Assembly: GCF_001545115.1 (NCBI RefSeq)
Contig: NZ_FCNU01000007.1
Span: forward strand, 124,001-188,000
Origin: Candidatus Protochlamydia phocaeensis
GTDB lineage: Bacteria > Chlamydiota > Chlamydiia > Chlamydiales > Parachlamydiaceae
Reading direction: 5' to 3'
Length of the DNA stretch: 64,000 bases
The position numbers were made by a program, and so were the translations under genes. The first letter of the stretch is position 1. The number at the start of each line of letters is the position of its first letter. The notes under the pieces were generated by a model. It was not told the DNA's origin. It did no database searches and was given only the letters and a program-made list of their open reading frames with translations. Below, piece by piece: positions 44,199 through 53,793 of this stretch.

Positions 44199-44220
44199 CA
44201 GGGCAAGCTTGCTTGCCCTG
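44199..44220 (+). terminator. Hairpin after the carrier-like gene
   Basis: CAGGGCAAGC-TT-GCTTGCCCTG, a perfect ten-pair stem five bases after the stop codon. The tail CTCTTCC is only partly T-rich. Confidence 0.7.
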
Positions 44221-44263
44221 CTCTTCCTAAAAATTTATTCATTGCAATTATTAAGAGGTTTTT

Positions 44264-45025
44264 ATGCAAACTAACCAACAGACTCAGCAAGGCCTCTCCT
44301 TTTGGCCTTTGCTTCAAAAGCTGCACAAAGGAACATTCGTGGATTTAACGCATGCCTTTGATCCGCATATCCCCCATTTTGAGACGGCCGTTCCAATGGA
44401 AGTAGAAGATGTCTCTACGCATAAAGACAAAGGCATTTGGGTGCAGCGCTTTCACTTTGAAGGGCAATGGGGAACGCACGTGGATGCTCCCGCCCATTTT
44501 TGCGAGGGCCTGCGTACAGTTGCACAAATTCCTCTACAAGAGATGATTCTGCCTTTGGTCGTTGTCGACATCCATGATAAAGTGGCCGGAAATCCAGACT
44601 ATATCTTGCTCGTCGATGATTTGCTTACGTGGGAAAATCAATACGGTAGAATTCCAAAAGGCGCTTTTGTCGCTTTGCGCACGGACTGGAGCAAGCATTG
44701 GCCTGATGATGCAGCCATGCATAACCGCGATGAAAAAGGCGTATCGCGTACGCCGGGATGGGGCTTGGATGCCCTGGCCTATTTGTACGAAGATTGCGAA
44801 GTAACGGCAACGGGGCATGAGACCATCGATCCGGATCCGGGCTTTCGCGCCAAGGAGACCAATTGGGCTTGCGAACGCTATATCTTAAATCTCAATCACT
44901 ACCAGATCGAGCTTTTGACTAATTTAGACCGCTGCCCTCCAACGGGAGCGATCGTCATCTGCACATTCCCGAAACCGTCCCGTGCTTCCGGATTTCCCGC
45001 GCGCGTCATTGCCATCTGCCCTTAA
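44264..45025 (+). CDS. Cyclase family (kynurenine formamidase-like) metal hydrolase
   Basis: 253 residues of the cyclase/KynB superfamily: FVDLTHAFDPHIPHFE at the N-terminus, the metal motif WGTHVDAPAHF at about 70-80, the ALRTDW strand, and GHETIDPDPG with a later metal-binding His/Glu. KynB hydrolyses N-formylkynurenine; related members have other substrates, and no other tryptophan-catabolism gene is close. AAGAGG precedes the ATG. Terminator follows. Confidence 0.88.
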   Translation: MQTNQQTQQGLSFWPLLQKLHKGTFVDLTHAFDPHIPHFETAVPMEVEDVSTHKDKGIWVQRFHFEGQWGTHVDAPAHFCEGLRTVAQIPLQEMILPLVVVDIHDKVAGNPDYILLVDDLLTWENQYGRIPKGAFVALRTDWSKHWPDDAAMHNRDEKGVSRTPGWGLDALAYLYEDCEVTATGHETIDPDPGFRAKETNWACERYILNLNHYQIELLTNLDRCPPTGAIVICTFPKPSRASGFPARVIAICP

Positions 45026-45061
45026 AAGTTTCAATGAATACAGGCAACGCGGATAGGCCAC

Positions 45062-45086
45062 GTCCCTAAATTCATAATTTAGGGAC
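45062..45086. terminator. Bidirectional terminator
   Basis: GTCCCTAAATT-cat-AATTTAGGGAC: 11 pairs with a three-base loop, between convergent genes; the forward strand continues to a run of seven T at 45099-45105. Confidence 0.75.
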
Positions 45087-45109
45087 ACCCTTTAAGATTT
45101 TTTTAAAAT

Positions 45110-45931
45110 TCATAATAGCCACTCCACATACTGCTGAAAATAATGGGCGACCATTTTCGCGTTTTCAATCCATGGAAAATGCCCAGCTTCATTAACCTCC
45201 ACCACCCAAATGGAGGGAAGCTGAAAGCGGGCGCTTTCTTTGAAGAGATAAGAAGGCATGACAAAGTCTTTCTCTGCGCAGATAACCAGGGTCTTTAGGG
45301 AATGAGGAACCCACTTCGCTTCATAAGCTTTAAAAAAAGCCTCTCCTGCTTGGTAAGCCCGATGATTGAGAGGAACATCCTCAATCATGTTAAGCCCTGT
45401 TTTCCACGCTTGATGCGTAAACCAATAGGGAATGGCGTCCTTACAATGCATTTTCATTGTCTCTTCACTTGGATTGGCTATATAGCGTCGATAGCTGTCT
45501 GCCATATCAGGCAATCCATTTTCTAATCCGCTTTTCCAAGACGCTTCAAGATGGCAGCCGGGAGATGTGTTCAGCAAAATCAATCCCTTTAAATGCTTTT
45601 CCAGTTCCGGAAGGGACAGAATAAGCATGCCTCCAAAGGAATGCCCCACTAAGATCACGTTTTCTAGACACTTGACTGCTTCCAGAAGCGCTTCTCCCCA
45701 TTTTTCAACAAGCGAGCCCCCCATGTCGCGCCGATTAGAACCGCTGCCCGGTAAATCCATATGCCAAATACTCCCCGGAACATTGAGCGCATATGTTAAT
45801 CCGGAAAAATACTCAGAGCCAATCCCTGGACCGCCTGGTAAAAAAAGCCATTGATAAGGCTTGCCGGCTTGAGATTTAATTAACTGTAGCCGCATCCCAG
45901 ACTCTGTCCATAAATAATTTTTTGACATCAT
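45110..45931 (-). CDS. Alpha/beta hydrolase, proline-iminopeptidase-like
   Basis: 273 residues. PGGPGIGSEYF (about 32-42) is the oxyanion loop, GHSFGG with Ser98 the nucleophile elbow, and an acid (CAEKDFVMP) and His (EAGHFPWIE) follow in the proper order, giving a full catalytic triad. The HGGPG-like loop is shared by prolyl aminopeptidases and related small-molecule hydrolases; the exact substrate cannot be told. Monocistronic, convergent with the cyclase gene. Confidence 0.88.
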   Translation of the reverse strand: MMSKNYLWTESGMRLQLIKSQAGKPYQWLFLPGGPGIGSEYFSGLTYALNVPGSIWHMDLPGSGSNRRDMGGSLVEKWGEALLEAVKCLENVILVGHSFGGMLILSLPELEKHLKGLILLNTSPGCHLEASWKSGLENGLPDMADSYRRYIANPSEETMKMHCKDAIPYWFTHQAWKTGLNMIEDVPLNHRAYQAGEAFFKAYEAKWVPHSLKTLVICAEKDFVMPSYLFKESARFQLPSIWVVEVNEAGHFPWIENAKMVAHYFQQYVEWLL

Positions 45932-46230
45932 ACGCTTGCTATCCTTCCTCCATTCCTTATCCGTGTGGAGTATATCCCTAATGTAAACTTAGCGTTTTAT
46001 CTTTAAATGGTCATCTTCAAAAAGCCCTGCCTTGAATACTACACATGTAGTAAAGAAGGTTAATAGAAGAAAAGCTCAATGAAAATGGCAAATGCCTGTT
46101 TGGGAGACGAAAGGGAGACGAAAGGGAGATAAGAGCAGCGAAGCATGAAAAGCGATAACTTATTGCTAATGGCGGAACCTCTTCCATTCAGCAACAAGAG
46201 GTTCCGCAAAACAAGGCATTCTAAGCCCTG

Positions 46231-46851
46231 TTACTTATGATGTCCTCCATGGTGTCCGCCATGATGCCCATGGTGACCATGGTGACCGTGATGGTGTCCA
46301 TGATGACCATGATGATGATGATCGTGATGGTGGTCATGGTGGTCATGGTGATCGTGATGCCCGTGCCAGCCATGGTGGCCATGCCAATCGTGATGGCCGT
46401 TCCATCCATGCCAATGATGGCCGGACCATCCTCCGTTATAATAACTTCCGGAAGGGGCTGTGTAATAGGTTGAAGTCGTGCTATAAGGCAGGACATTCCC
46501 CGTCTCATATTCATTTTCATAATATGTAGCCTTATAAGGCAAAGGGTGATGCATCACCGTTCCTTCTTCGAGCAAATTATAAACCTGGTTGATATCTCCT
46601 TTTGGCTGCGGATTGACAACGGTTGTACTAGGCGCAACGACTACTGAAGGCGGCTGATTAACTACCTGGTGAGAACCTGAAAAGGCTGCTCCGGAATTCG
46701 ACTGAAAATGGCTTTCATTTTGCACTATTTGCTGCTTCTCGGAAAAAGGGATTTGAGGCTGGTCAGCCTGAAGTTTGGACATGGCTAGCGGGAAAGCCAT
46801 CAGAGAGACAACAAAAAGAGAGCCCATTAGCCAACGATTAACCTGTCTCAT
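46231..46851 (-). CDS. Secreted histidine-rich protein
   Basis: 206 residues. Signal peptide at the N-terminus (RQVNRWLMGSLFVVSLMAFP). The middle is Ser/Pro/Tyr-rich; the last ~65 residues consist mainly of His, Gly, Trp and Asp in short repeats such as GHHGWHGHHDHHDHH. Such tails bind Zn, Ni or Cu. ATG 46851 is chosen because of a strong GAGGAGG upstream. A role in metal storage, sequestration from the host or resistance is inferred. The repetitive coding sequence (CAT/CAC with GGC/GAC) is prone to length change. Confidence 0.8.
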   Translation of the reverse strand: MRQVNRWLMGSLFVVSLMAFPLAMSKLQADQPQIPFSEKQQIVQNESHFQSNSGAAFSGSHQVVNQPPSVVVAPSTTVVNPQPKGDINQVYNLLEEGTVMHHPLPYKATYYENEYETGNVLPYSTTSTYYTAPSGSYYNGGWSGHHWHGWNGHHDWHGHHGWHGHHDHHDHHDHHHDHHHHGHHGHHHGHHGHHGHHGGHHGGHHK

Positions 46852-47139
46852 ACAACCTCCTCTCATTTAACTTTACTTCTCACTCCGCAGGGATAGATCT
46901 AAATTTGACAACCACTGTGTGTGAATTGAGAATTGAAATTGACACGATCAACAAAGCTAAATAAAGCAAGTTTTATGCCATCCTTCCTTGAATATGGACA
47001 ATTATCCATTCGACTTTTATCCATTTTCAATTTTAATAATTTAATTAACTAAACAGTTTAACAAATAAATTAAAATTGATTTGAAACTAGTTTATTATTT
47101 TGATAATATTAAGCATTTAAACAATCTACTTTTTTTATC
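46852..47139. other. Divergent AT-rich spacer
   Basis: Holds the promoter of the His-rich gene on the reverse strand; a TTGTCA at about 46903 may be its -35 box, but no convincing -10 is seen. The forward gene at 47140 has no ribosome site. Confidence 0.25.
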
Positions 47140-48309
47140 ATGCAATTTAATTCATTTGAGGCGTATCAATCCAAGTATGAAACGGGTTTTTTAGTAGGGA
47201 AATGGAATGAAGGATTGAGTCAAGTCCGCAAACAATTTAACAGGACTATTTCGGTTATTGACGAGATCTATCAAGGGCCGGATATGGTCTTGAAAACAAC
47301 TCAGCTTGGCATTTCAATTTTTTCCAACTTCCCATCCGTGAGTGTTTACTTGGAAGTTCCCAAGCAATTTTGCAAGGATGCAAGAAATTTAAGCAACTTT
47401 GTCAAAGGATTGAAATCTTTGAATGGTCTGTTGAATATTCAACTTCATTGGAATTCCCTTATTAGAACGGCTGCGGGCATTACGCTTTTCATTTTAAGCT
47501 CTATTTCTCTAATTGAGAGAGCTCAACTCTTCAATGTCTCTACAATCAGAATTAGGTTAGCAGCGATTCCTATACTTGGCATTTTGCCTTATGGCGGCTT
47601 ATTATCCCTTTCCTTGATTGGACTGATAGGCATGACCGCACTTAATTCATTCGAAAAAAGCAAAAAGCTGAATGAGCAAACGGAACACCTTAAAGAAGGA
47701 AAGCTTGCTTTTTGGTCTCAGCCTTTAACTTTAGCGAAAATTCAAGAACGGCAAGCAAAATACCAAGCAAGAGTCCTTCGTTTAAAAGAAGAGGTGTCGC
47801 ATTATAATCAATTAATTCAAGAGGGGCGGCTAACCGAAGAAACATATAGGCAGTCTATCAATCAAGCATCTAAAAGAAGAGCCTGCCAAAAAGCGCTCAA
47901 AGAGCTCCGGTCCCTTCTGGAGGACAAACAAGCCACTTTGGACGAATATGCAAATAAACAGTCTCAATGGACTAGCTTAGAAGAGAAAGGGACGGAGATT
48001 AAACAGCCGGCATTGGAAAAATTCCGGCAAGCGAAAGCGTATAAATGGCAGATTAAACTTGATAAGCTACAGCAGGAAAAAACAGTTAATCGGATTTCGA
48101 TGGGCGGCAATGCAGCCACCCTCTTCAGGCAAATTTTTACGGTTGGAACAGTCTGCCTTGGCTATGGGCCCACCGCCCTTCCGGCGCCACTCCTCTTAGG
48201 TTTGGAAATGATTGGAATAGGATGCGGCCTGACTAATTTCTTTATGAGAAGATCGATTCGAAAAATGACAATTTCCCCTGTTGATTTGGCCCATTATGAT
48301 GTTTTTTAG
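47140..48309 (+). CDS. Membrane and coiled-coil protein, inclusion-membrane-protein-like
   Basis: 389 residues. Two closely spaced hydrophobic helices at about 105-125 and 140-170 form a bilobed hydrophobic region of the type seen in chlamydial Inc proteins; a charged coiled coil covers about 175-290, and another hydrophobic pair (TLFRQIFTVGTVCLG, PLLLGLEMIGIGCGL) lies near the C-terminus. No signal peptide. No named family. No Shine-Dalgarno site. Placement in the inclusion membrane is inferred from layout only. Confidence 0.7.
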   Translation: MQFNSFEAYQSKYETGFLVGKWNEGLSQVRKQFNRTISVIDEIYQGPDMVLKTTQLGISIFSNFPSVSVYLEVPKQFCKDARNLSNFVKGLKSLNGLLNIQLHWNSLIRTAAGITLFILSSISLIERAQLFNVSTIRIRLAAIPILGILPYGGLLSLSLIGLIGMTALNSFEKSKKLNEQTEHLKEGKLAFWSQPLTLAKIQERQAKYQARVLRLKEEVSHYNQLIQEGRLTEETYRQSINQASKRRACQKALKELRSLLEDKQATLDEYANKQSQWTSLEEKGTEIKQPALEKFRQAKAYKWQIKLDKLQQEKTVNRISMGGNAATLFRQIFTVGTVCLGYGPTALPAPLLLGLEMIGIGCGLTNFFMRRSIRKMTISPVDLAHYDVF

Positions 48310-48310
48310 A

Positions 48311-48464
48311 TTAATGGCCTGCGTGTTGCATTTTTTGCCCTTTGGACTACAGGAAAGCTCTCGCAAATGAAAAATGGCAAACAGGCTAATAGTGAGCTAG
48401 TGTCATTTGTTCATCTCCAAGGCTTTGATGCAGCCGGAAAGAAAAAATCTCAAAACTTAGGTTA
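48311..48464. repeat. MITE-like inverted-repeat element, copy C (diverged)
   Basis: Left part TTTTTTGCCCTTTGGACTAC then AGGAAAGCTCTCGCAAATGA and right part TCATTTGTTCATCTCC, AAGGCTTTGATGCAGCC, CAAAACTTAGGTTAA carry the two end types, with diverged outermost bases. The last bases (TTAA) coincide with the stop codon of the reverse gene that ends at 48462. Confidence 0.75.
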
Positions 48465-49721
48465 ATAGCGCTGCATAAATCGAATGCCCAAAGTATTATA
48501 AAGGCTGCGAAGCAAGAGCCAAGGAATTTTTCTGACAACAGAAAGATGCTTGTGATAAACGGCCATATACTCGATGGAATCGTTAGCCTTACGAATTTTT
48601 TTATACATAGAAGCCCCTGAGCTTTGATGAAAAAGCGCCTGATGCTCTTTAGCCTCCAGCATCAAAACCGTAGAAAGCATGCGATACAGCCCGATTTGCT
48701 TTGGCTTAGCCCGGTCATAGCCAAAAAAAGGAGCCATGGCAAAGCCATTGCGTAGAATATATCCTACCACTCCATCTATTTCCCCATCTTTTTTTAAGAC
48801 TTTGAAATTCAGCAATTTTTGATCAATAGCCAATTTAACAAATTGTAAATTTAAATTAGGATTAAGCGTTGAATACTTTTTAATATATAAATCTTTGTAG
48901 AGGTCGAGCAGCCGTTGCTGTTCTTCTTGGCTTAATTGGCTAGCGCAAGAGACTTCGTATCCGCTTGCTTTTAATAGCCGTAGATCGCTTTTAAATAAAC
49001 GCGTCTCGAATATAGCAGGCTTAGTTGTATCTGTTAAAAAAATCTGGCGGCAAGCGACCATGGAAAAGCGCGTTTTTTTAAGTGCAGCAAATAATTCGGG
49101 ATTAGTTTGGTTATCGATCGATTTAAATACAATGGCATGGTCGGGAAAATGCTTGGAGAGGAAGGCCTTAATACAGGAAACGCTCTCGGAATCCAAAGAG
49201 GGATAGAGATTTGTTGAGAACAACCAATTATTGACAATGACCACTTTATTGATCTTGCAAAGTTGAAAAACTTTAGCAATCGAGGCTAACACCCCTTTGA
49301 TAACTTTCCTGCCCAGGGGTATTTTAATGACGCCCAGAGATTGCATGGCATAAGAGATGTAATAGCTATACGGAGAGCAGACATAGGAATTCTCGTATTG
49401 CGCATCATTGATTGTAATCGGCAGAATAATATCTCCATATTTGAGAATACGCATATCTGTTTGGATATTATCGATATAGGTATGGACTCCCCTTTTTATT
49501 AAAGGCAAGAGAAACCGTTTAGCATAGTCTCCCTCTTCTCCTTGCGGCCAAGATAAATGGTCTATTGTCTTCTCATCATAAAGTTGAATTTCTTTTTGGC
49601 CTTTAGGGAGAATGGGTTGTGCAATTATTTCATCGACCGGCCTGATTGCATGAGATAGAAAGCCCATTGGCTGTCTGCTCTTCGCTAAACTTGGCTTGTG
49701 AAGGTAAGGTACATTGGGCAT
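48462..49721 (-). CDS. GNAT/FemAB-like acyltransferase-fold protein
   Basis: 419 residues, soluble. The second half (about 275-375) has an acetyltransferase-like order: a helix LLDLYKDLYIKKYS, then FKVLKKDGEIDGVVGYIL, GFAMAPFFGYD, and LYRMLSTVLMLEAKE followed by HQSSGASMYKKI, which fits GNAT/FemAB-type folds. The N-terminal half is less clear but similar in size, as in double-GNAT enzymes. Substrate unknown. Its stop codon falls at the edge of repeat copy C, so the C-terminus may have been altered by insertion. Confidence 0.65.
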   Translation of the reverse strand: MPNVPYLHKPSLAKSRQPMGFLSHAIRPVDEIIAQPILPKGQKEIQLYDEKTIDHLSWPQGEEGDYAKRFLLPLIKRGVHTYIDNIQTDMRILKYGDIILPITINDAQYENSYVCSPYSYYISYAMQSLGVIKIPLGRKVIKGVLASIAKVFQLCKINKVVIVNNWLFSTNLYPSLDSESVSCIKAFLSKHFPDHAIVFKSIDNQTNPELFAALKKTRFSMVACRQIFLTDTTKPAIFETRLFKSDLRLLKASGYEVSCASQLSQEEQQRLLDLYKDLYIKKYSTLNPNLNLQFVKLAIDQKLLNFKVLKKDGEIDGVVGYILRNGFAMAPFFGYDRAKPKQIGLYRMLSTVLMLEAKEHQALFHQSSGASMYKKIRKANDSIEYMAVYHKHLSVVRKIPWLLLRSLYNTLGIRFMQRY

Positions 49722-50091
49722 ACAGATCCTATCTCTAACGAGTCCTAATTATCGCTATTGTAAAAAGGCTATCTTTTTTTTTAAATGAGCTTTAAGCGAG
49801 GCACTTGAAATATGAATTTCAAATACCATCCGAAAAAAGACTTTTTACTGTCTTAAGCTCCCTTCAAGCAGATAGGATTTTTTTTAATTAAAGCAAAGAT
49901 TTTTTTTATCCAATCACCTAAAATAGCAAAGATTTTTTGAAACGAAAGAGCCGATCTTGGTATGGTAGGAATGATGACTCGCTATCATTACATAAAAGGC
50001 CTCATTCCATTCTTTTTGCGCAAGCCTGATCCCTTCTCTCAAATAGGTCTTGGCCAGCTTTAAAGGAGAATGACATAAAGGAGGAAATGCC
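49722..50091. other. Divergent spacer before hsp20
   Basis: Contains a direct repeat GCAAAGATTTTTT at 49893 and 49926 (33 bases apart), and a short frame from ATG 49971 (30 codons) without proper ribosome-site spacing, not called. AAAGGAGGAAATG just before 50092 is a very strong ribosome site for hsp20. No CIRCE match. Confidence 0.35.
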
Positions 50092-50502
50092 ATGCGTTGC
50101 TGCCGTCACGACCAACGTTATATGTTGTTGCTCCAATCAAGCCGCTCAAGCTGCGGCGATTGGCAGAGAGAGAAATTTAGTTTCATGATGGGGCAAGCCT
50201 ATTGGCACCCTGCCGGTGATGTATATGAAACGGATTCCAAAATTTATCTCACTTTAGAACTCGCAGGCATTGATGCGGAGAAGCTAGAAATTTCTCTTTA
50301 TACAGATGCCTTGGTGATTAAAGGCCAGCGCTCTATTCCCCTTCCCGAGAAAAAAGGAAACTACCATCAGGCAGAAATTAGACAGGGCCCCTTTTGCTTT
50401 GAGCTTCCTTTGAATAGTCCTGTAGACTCAGAAACTGTCGATTTATTTTATGAAAAAGGTTTTCTTTCTATTGTGCTGAGAAAGCAGGAGGTTAAATCAT
50501 GA
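50092..50502 (+). CDS. Small heat-shock protein (Hsp20/alpha-crystallin)
   Basis: 136 residues. The alpha-crystallin domain spans about 38-132: WHPAGDVYETDSKIYLTLEL, GIDAEKLEISLY, ALVIKGQR, and the closing KGFLSIVLRK. Such proteins hold unfolding clients. The N-terminal arm is unusually Cys/Arg-rich (MRCCRHDQR). It overlaps the lon2 start by four bases (ATGA), so the holdase and protease are made together. Confidence 0.92.
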   Translation: MRCCRHDQRYMLLLQSSRSSCGDWQREKFSFMMGQAYWHPAGDVYETDSKIYLTLELAGIDAEKLEISLYTDALVIKGQRSIPLPEKKGNYHQAEIRQGPFCFELPLNSPVDSETVDLFYEKGFLSIVLRKQEVKS

Positions 50503-52973
50503 CATTAGACTCGCAAACTACCGTTAATCCTCCTCAACAATTCCCCGAATCCCTGCCCGTTCTTCCGCTAAGAGGAGCTGTAGTTTTCCCTCAAGTTTTG
50601 CTGCCCTTAGTTGTCGGACAAACGGCTTCTATTCAACTTGTCGACGAGGCCATGCGCAATAATCGTCTGATCTTTCTTGTCGCACAGCAAAACGAAAAAG
50701 CAGATTTGGCCCAACAAAAAGACCTCTACAAAGTAGGCACCATTTCCATCATTCATCGTTTAATGCGCACCTCTGACGGAAGCTTACGCTTGATGGTTCA
50801 AGGGCTAGAGCGCGCGCGCTTGGTAGAGATGACAGCAAGCGATCCTTATTTTGTGGGGCGAATCGAGGTGCTTCCGGAAAAGCATTCACCGGCTGAAAAT
50901 TTGGAAGGATTAAGGATTGCGATCATTAACCTTCTCAAACATTTGATTGGACTCATTGAAGAGCTGTCAGATGAAGTCATTGATACCTTTGAGAATATTT
51001 CAGATCCCGTTCAATTGACCTATCTTGTTTCTTTGACCATCCCCTTTTCAATAAATGTACGCCAGGCGATTCTTGAGCTCGATCCAGTCGAGGCTAAATT
51101 ACAAAGGCTTATCCAGGCCTTGCAGCATGAAGTGGCGGTCCGCGAAATAGGCCGCAAGATTGTTTCTGAAACGCAAGAGCGCATGTCAAAAGCGCAGCGC
51201 GATTATTTTTTGCGCGAACAAGTTCGATCTATTCAACAAGAGCTGGGAGAAGGAGGCGAACAAGCAGAAGTCAGCGAACTGAGCAGGCGCCTTGAGGAGG
51301 CACAGCTTCCTGAAGAAGCTAAAAAGGAAGCCGATCGCGAACTTTCGCGCTTGTCGACCATGCCGGCGGCATCGGCTGAATATGGCATGATCAGATCCTA
51401 TTTGGATTGGATAGCCGGCTTGCCTTGGAACAAAATGACGGGAAATATCATCGATGTCCGCCATGCCCACCAAGTGTTGAATGAAGATCACTATGACCTT
51501 GAAAAAATTAAGGACCGCATTTTGGAATATCTGGCCGTCAAACGCCTAAGACAGGAGCGCAGCCCTCCATCGGCAGCTTCTCCCCCCCCTACTTCCACGC
51601 CCAACGGCAATCCTATCCCCGCCTCTAGCCTAGAAGATGCCCTTATTCGCGAGCCCATCCTTTGCTTTGTCGGACCGCCCGGAGTCGGAAAAACCAGCCT
51701 AGGCCAATCCATCGCCCGTGCGCTTGGTCGCAAATTTGTGCGCATTTCCCTAGGAGGCGTGCACGATGAAGCGGAAATACGGGGGCATCGCCGCACATAT
51801 ATCGGCGCCATGCCCGGCCGCATCATCCAAGCCGTCAGGCGTGCAGGAACGCGCGATGCAGTTATCATGCTCGATGAGATCGACAAAGTAGGCTCCGATT
51901 GGAGGGGCGATCCTTCTTCAGCTTTATTGGAAGTATTAGATCCCGCCCAAAATCAAGCCTTTGTCGACAATTATTTAGGAGTCGCTTTTGACCTCTCTCA
52001 AATCCTCTTTATTACGACTGCCAATACGCTGGATACCATCTCCGGGCCTTTGTTGGATCGCATGGAAGTCCTGCGCTTATCCGGCTATACCGATGAGGAA
52101 AAAATTCATATCGCCCAGCAATATTTAATTCCCAAGCAAATTCGAGCGCATGGTTTAAGAAAAGAAGAAATCTCTTTTGACCCCGAAGCCATCCGTTTGA
52201 TTGCCAGAGGATATACACGGGAAGCCGGCGTGCGCAACCTCGATCGCGAAATAGCCGCCATCTGCCGCAAAGTCGCCCGTGAGCTGGCAGAAGGACGTCA
52301 AGGGTCCGTCCACATCACTCCTGAACTTGTTAAAGTCTATCTGCGCCAGCCGATCTTCTTCGACGAAGTCGCCGAGCGTACAAGCCGTCCAGGCGTTGCC
52401 ACAGGCCTTGCCTGGACTCCCACAGGAGGGGATGTCTTATTTGTAGAAGCTACCATGATGGCCAGCCATCACGAACAGTTGATTCTAACAGGCATGCTGG
52501 GTGATGTCATGCGCGAAAGCGCTCAAGCCGCCCTTTCCTTTGTCCGCTCTAATCCTCAGCTGCTCGCTGTCCAGCCTTCTATTTTCGAAGGCAAAACCTT
52601 TCACTTGCATGTTCCTGCAGGTGCCGTCCCCAAAGACGGCCCTTCGGCCGGCGTAACAATGGCCACAGCGCTGGCTTCCTTGATCAGTAACCGGCTCATC
52701 AAAAATGACGTCGCCATGACAGGCGAAATTACCTTGAGGGGAAAAGTCTTACCAGTCGGAGGGATCAAGGAAAAAGTCTTAGCCGCCCACCGCGCAGGGA
52801 TTAAAACCATTATTCTTCCCCGCCATAACGAACGCGATCTGGAGGAAGTTCCCAAAGAGCTGCGGCGCTCTCTGCAATTCGTCTTTGCTGATACCATTGA
52901 AGACGTATGGACGCATGCCCTAGAGCTTTTGCCTACATTGGATCCCAAAACCATTTTAAAGGCAGATCTCTAA
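50499..52973 (+). CDS. ATP-dependent protease Lon (second copy)
   Basis: 824 residues with full Lon layout: LON domain (about 18-215), coiled-coil linker, AAA+ module with Walker [10 protein letters not shown] at 392-400 and Walker [10 protein letters not shown], and P domain with Ser716 in KDGPSAG and Lys759 in GGIKEK. A Ser/Pro-rich insert (about 352-375, [12 protein letters not shown]) precedes the Walker A. Clearly a separate gene from the Lon at 9.2 kb, not a recent duplicate (sequences differ widely). Its coupling to hsp20 suggests a role under stress. Confidence 0.96.
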   Translation: MTLDSQTTVNPPQQFPESLPVLPLRGAVVFPQVLLPLVVGQTASIQLVDEAMRNNRLIFLVAQQNEKADLAQQKDLYKVGTISIIHRLMRTSDGSLRLMVQGLERARLVEMTASDPYFVGRIEVLPEKHSPAENLEGLRIAIINLLKHLIGLIEELSDEVIDTFENISDPVQLTYLVSLTIPFSINVRQAILELDPVEAKLQRLIQALQHEVAVREIGRKIVSETQERMSKAQRDYFLREQVRSIQQELGEGGEQAEVSELSRRLEEAQLPEEAKKEADRELSRLSTMPAASAEYGMIRSYLDWIAGLPWNKMTGNIIDVRHAHQVLNEDHYDLEKIKDRILEYLAVKRLRQERSPPSAASPPPTSTPNGNPIPASSLEDALIREPILCFVGPPGVGKTSLGQSIARALGRKFVRISLGGVHDEAEIRGHRRTYIGAMPGRIIQAVRRAGTRDAVIMLDEIDKVGSDWRGDPSSALLEVLDPAQNQAFVDNYLGVAFDLSQILFITTANTLDTISGPLLDRMEVLRLSGYTDEEKIHIAQQYLIPKQIRAHGLRKEEISFDPEAIRLIARGYTREAGVRNLDREIAAICRKVARELAEGRQGSVHITPELVKVYLRQPIFFDEVAERTSRPGVATGLAWTPTGGDVLFVEATMMASHHEQLILTGMLGDVMRESAQAALSFVRSNPQLLAVQPSIFEGKTFHLHVPAGAVPKDGPSAGVTMATALASLISNRLIKNDVAMTGEITLRGKVLPVGGIKEKVLAAHRAGIKTIILPRHNERDLEEVPKELRRSLQFVFADTIEDVWTHALELLPTLDPKTILKADL

Positions 52974-53064
52974 GACCTATCCCAGGAGCAAAGAAAAAAC
53001 TGATAAATAAGCTAAGAGATAAATAGAAAGAAGGAGCCGAAAAAACCCCTTCTCAAAGAATGAA

Positions 53065-53490
53065 TTATGGGAAAATGAAGTGTGTACGATTTGGAAGACG
53101 CAATTGATCAAAAACCGCAACAAATATGGCATGAACAGCAAGCGAGCTAGCCAACAATCTGAGGGCATTGCCATAACCAGCAGCAGCGGCAACTAAGCTT
53201 GTTCCAACTAACGCAATCGATGTTCTCAGCATCTCTTCTGTCCAAGTCAACGGACGGTCTTGCCCGAGGCAGCGTTGAAATAAAGGAGACACCGCCCCAT
53301 GCACAGTCGTTGCAACAAAAGCCAGCGTTCCCTCGATCGCTCCAACACCGGGATTTCCACTGAAAATTGTGCCGACTACAAATCCAACAGTGAAAGCTTT
53401 TACCGCTTCTCCTAATGTATTCTCTGGAATTTGATTATAATAGTCTTGAACTTGGTGACGAAAAGAATTAAATGAAACTGAAAGAGTCAT
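53065..53490 (-). CDS. Small membrane protein of 141 aa, unknown function
   Basis: Three or four weakly hydrophobic Gly/Ala-rich helices (AFTVGFVVGTIFSG, TLAFVATTVHGAV, TSLVAAAAGYGNALRLLASSLAVHAIFVAVF). No signal peptide or motif. Composition resembles other small membrane proteins of environmental chlamydiae, but no family is recognised. Convergent with lon2. Confidence 0.55.
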   Translation of the reverse strand: MTLSVSFNSFRHQVQDYYNQIPENTLGEAVKAFTVGFVVGTIFSGNPGVGAIEGTLAFVATTVHGAVSPLFQRCLGQDRPLTWTEEMLRTSIALVGTSLVAAAAGYGNALRLLASSLAVHAIFVAVFDQLRLPNRTHFIFP

Positions 53491-53793
53491 AATATATTTC
53501 CCTCTATTAATAATTAATTAACAAAACAACAGGTTATCAAACCAACAAATTAATAACAAATTAATTTTACATAAATATTTCTTAACCAAAATCTTAATAA
53601 AAATTTAAATTAATAAAACGTTTGATAATGAAATAAAAAAAAGGAAAGCATGAAGATGAGCCCTAAGGTAGGTCGTCAATTAAGCCATGCCCATATGCAT
53701 TCTTTTCTCTAGCAAAAAACAACTTCATATCCGGGCCATTGATTAATTGAGGATAGGCCTTAAAGATTAGCTTCTTTAACTGAAGAGGGTCCA
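53491..53793. other. AT-rich spacer, nothing recognised
   Basis: Very AT-rich from 53491 to about 53640; the rest is ordinary spacer. No repeat family member or gene seen. Confidence 0.4.

Noticed and set aside
46102-46129. Short tandem repeat GGGAGACGAAA x2
   Set aside because: Only about two units, no spacers as in CRISPR and no link to a gene.
46237-46473. Forward Met/Val-rich frame opposite the His-rich protein
   Set aside because: ATG and GTG repeats are simply the reverse complement of His codons (CAT, CAC).
49971-50063. 30-codon frame before hsp20
   Set aside because: Ribosome-site spacing is too short and the frame is too short to support a call.
52977-53192. 71-codon reverse frame after lon2
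   Set aside because: Overlaps the better-supported 141-aa gene in another frame and has no ribosome site.
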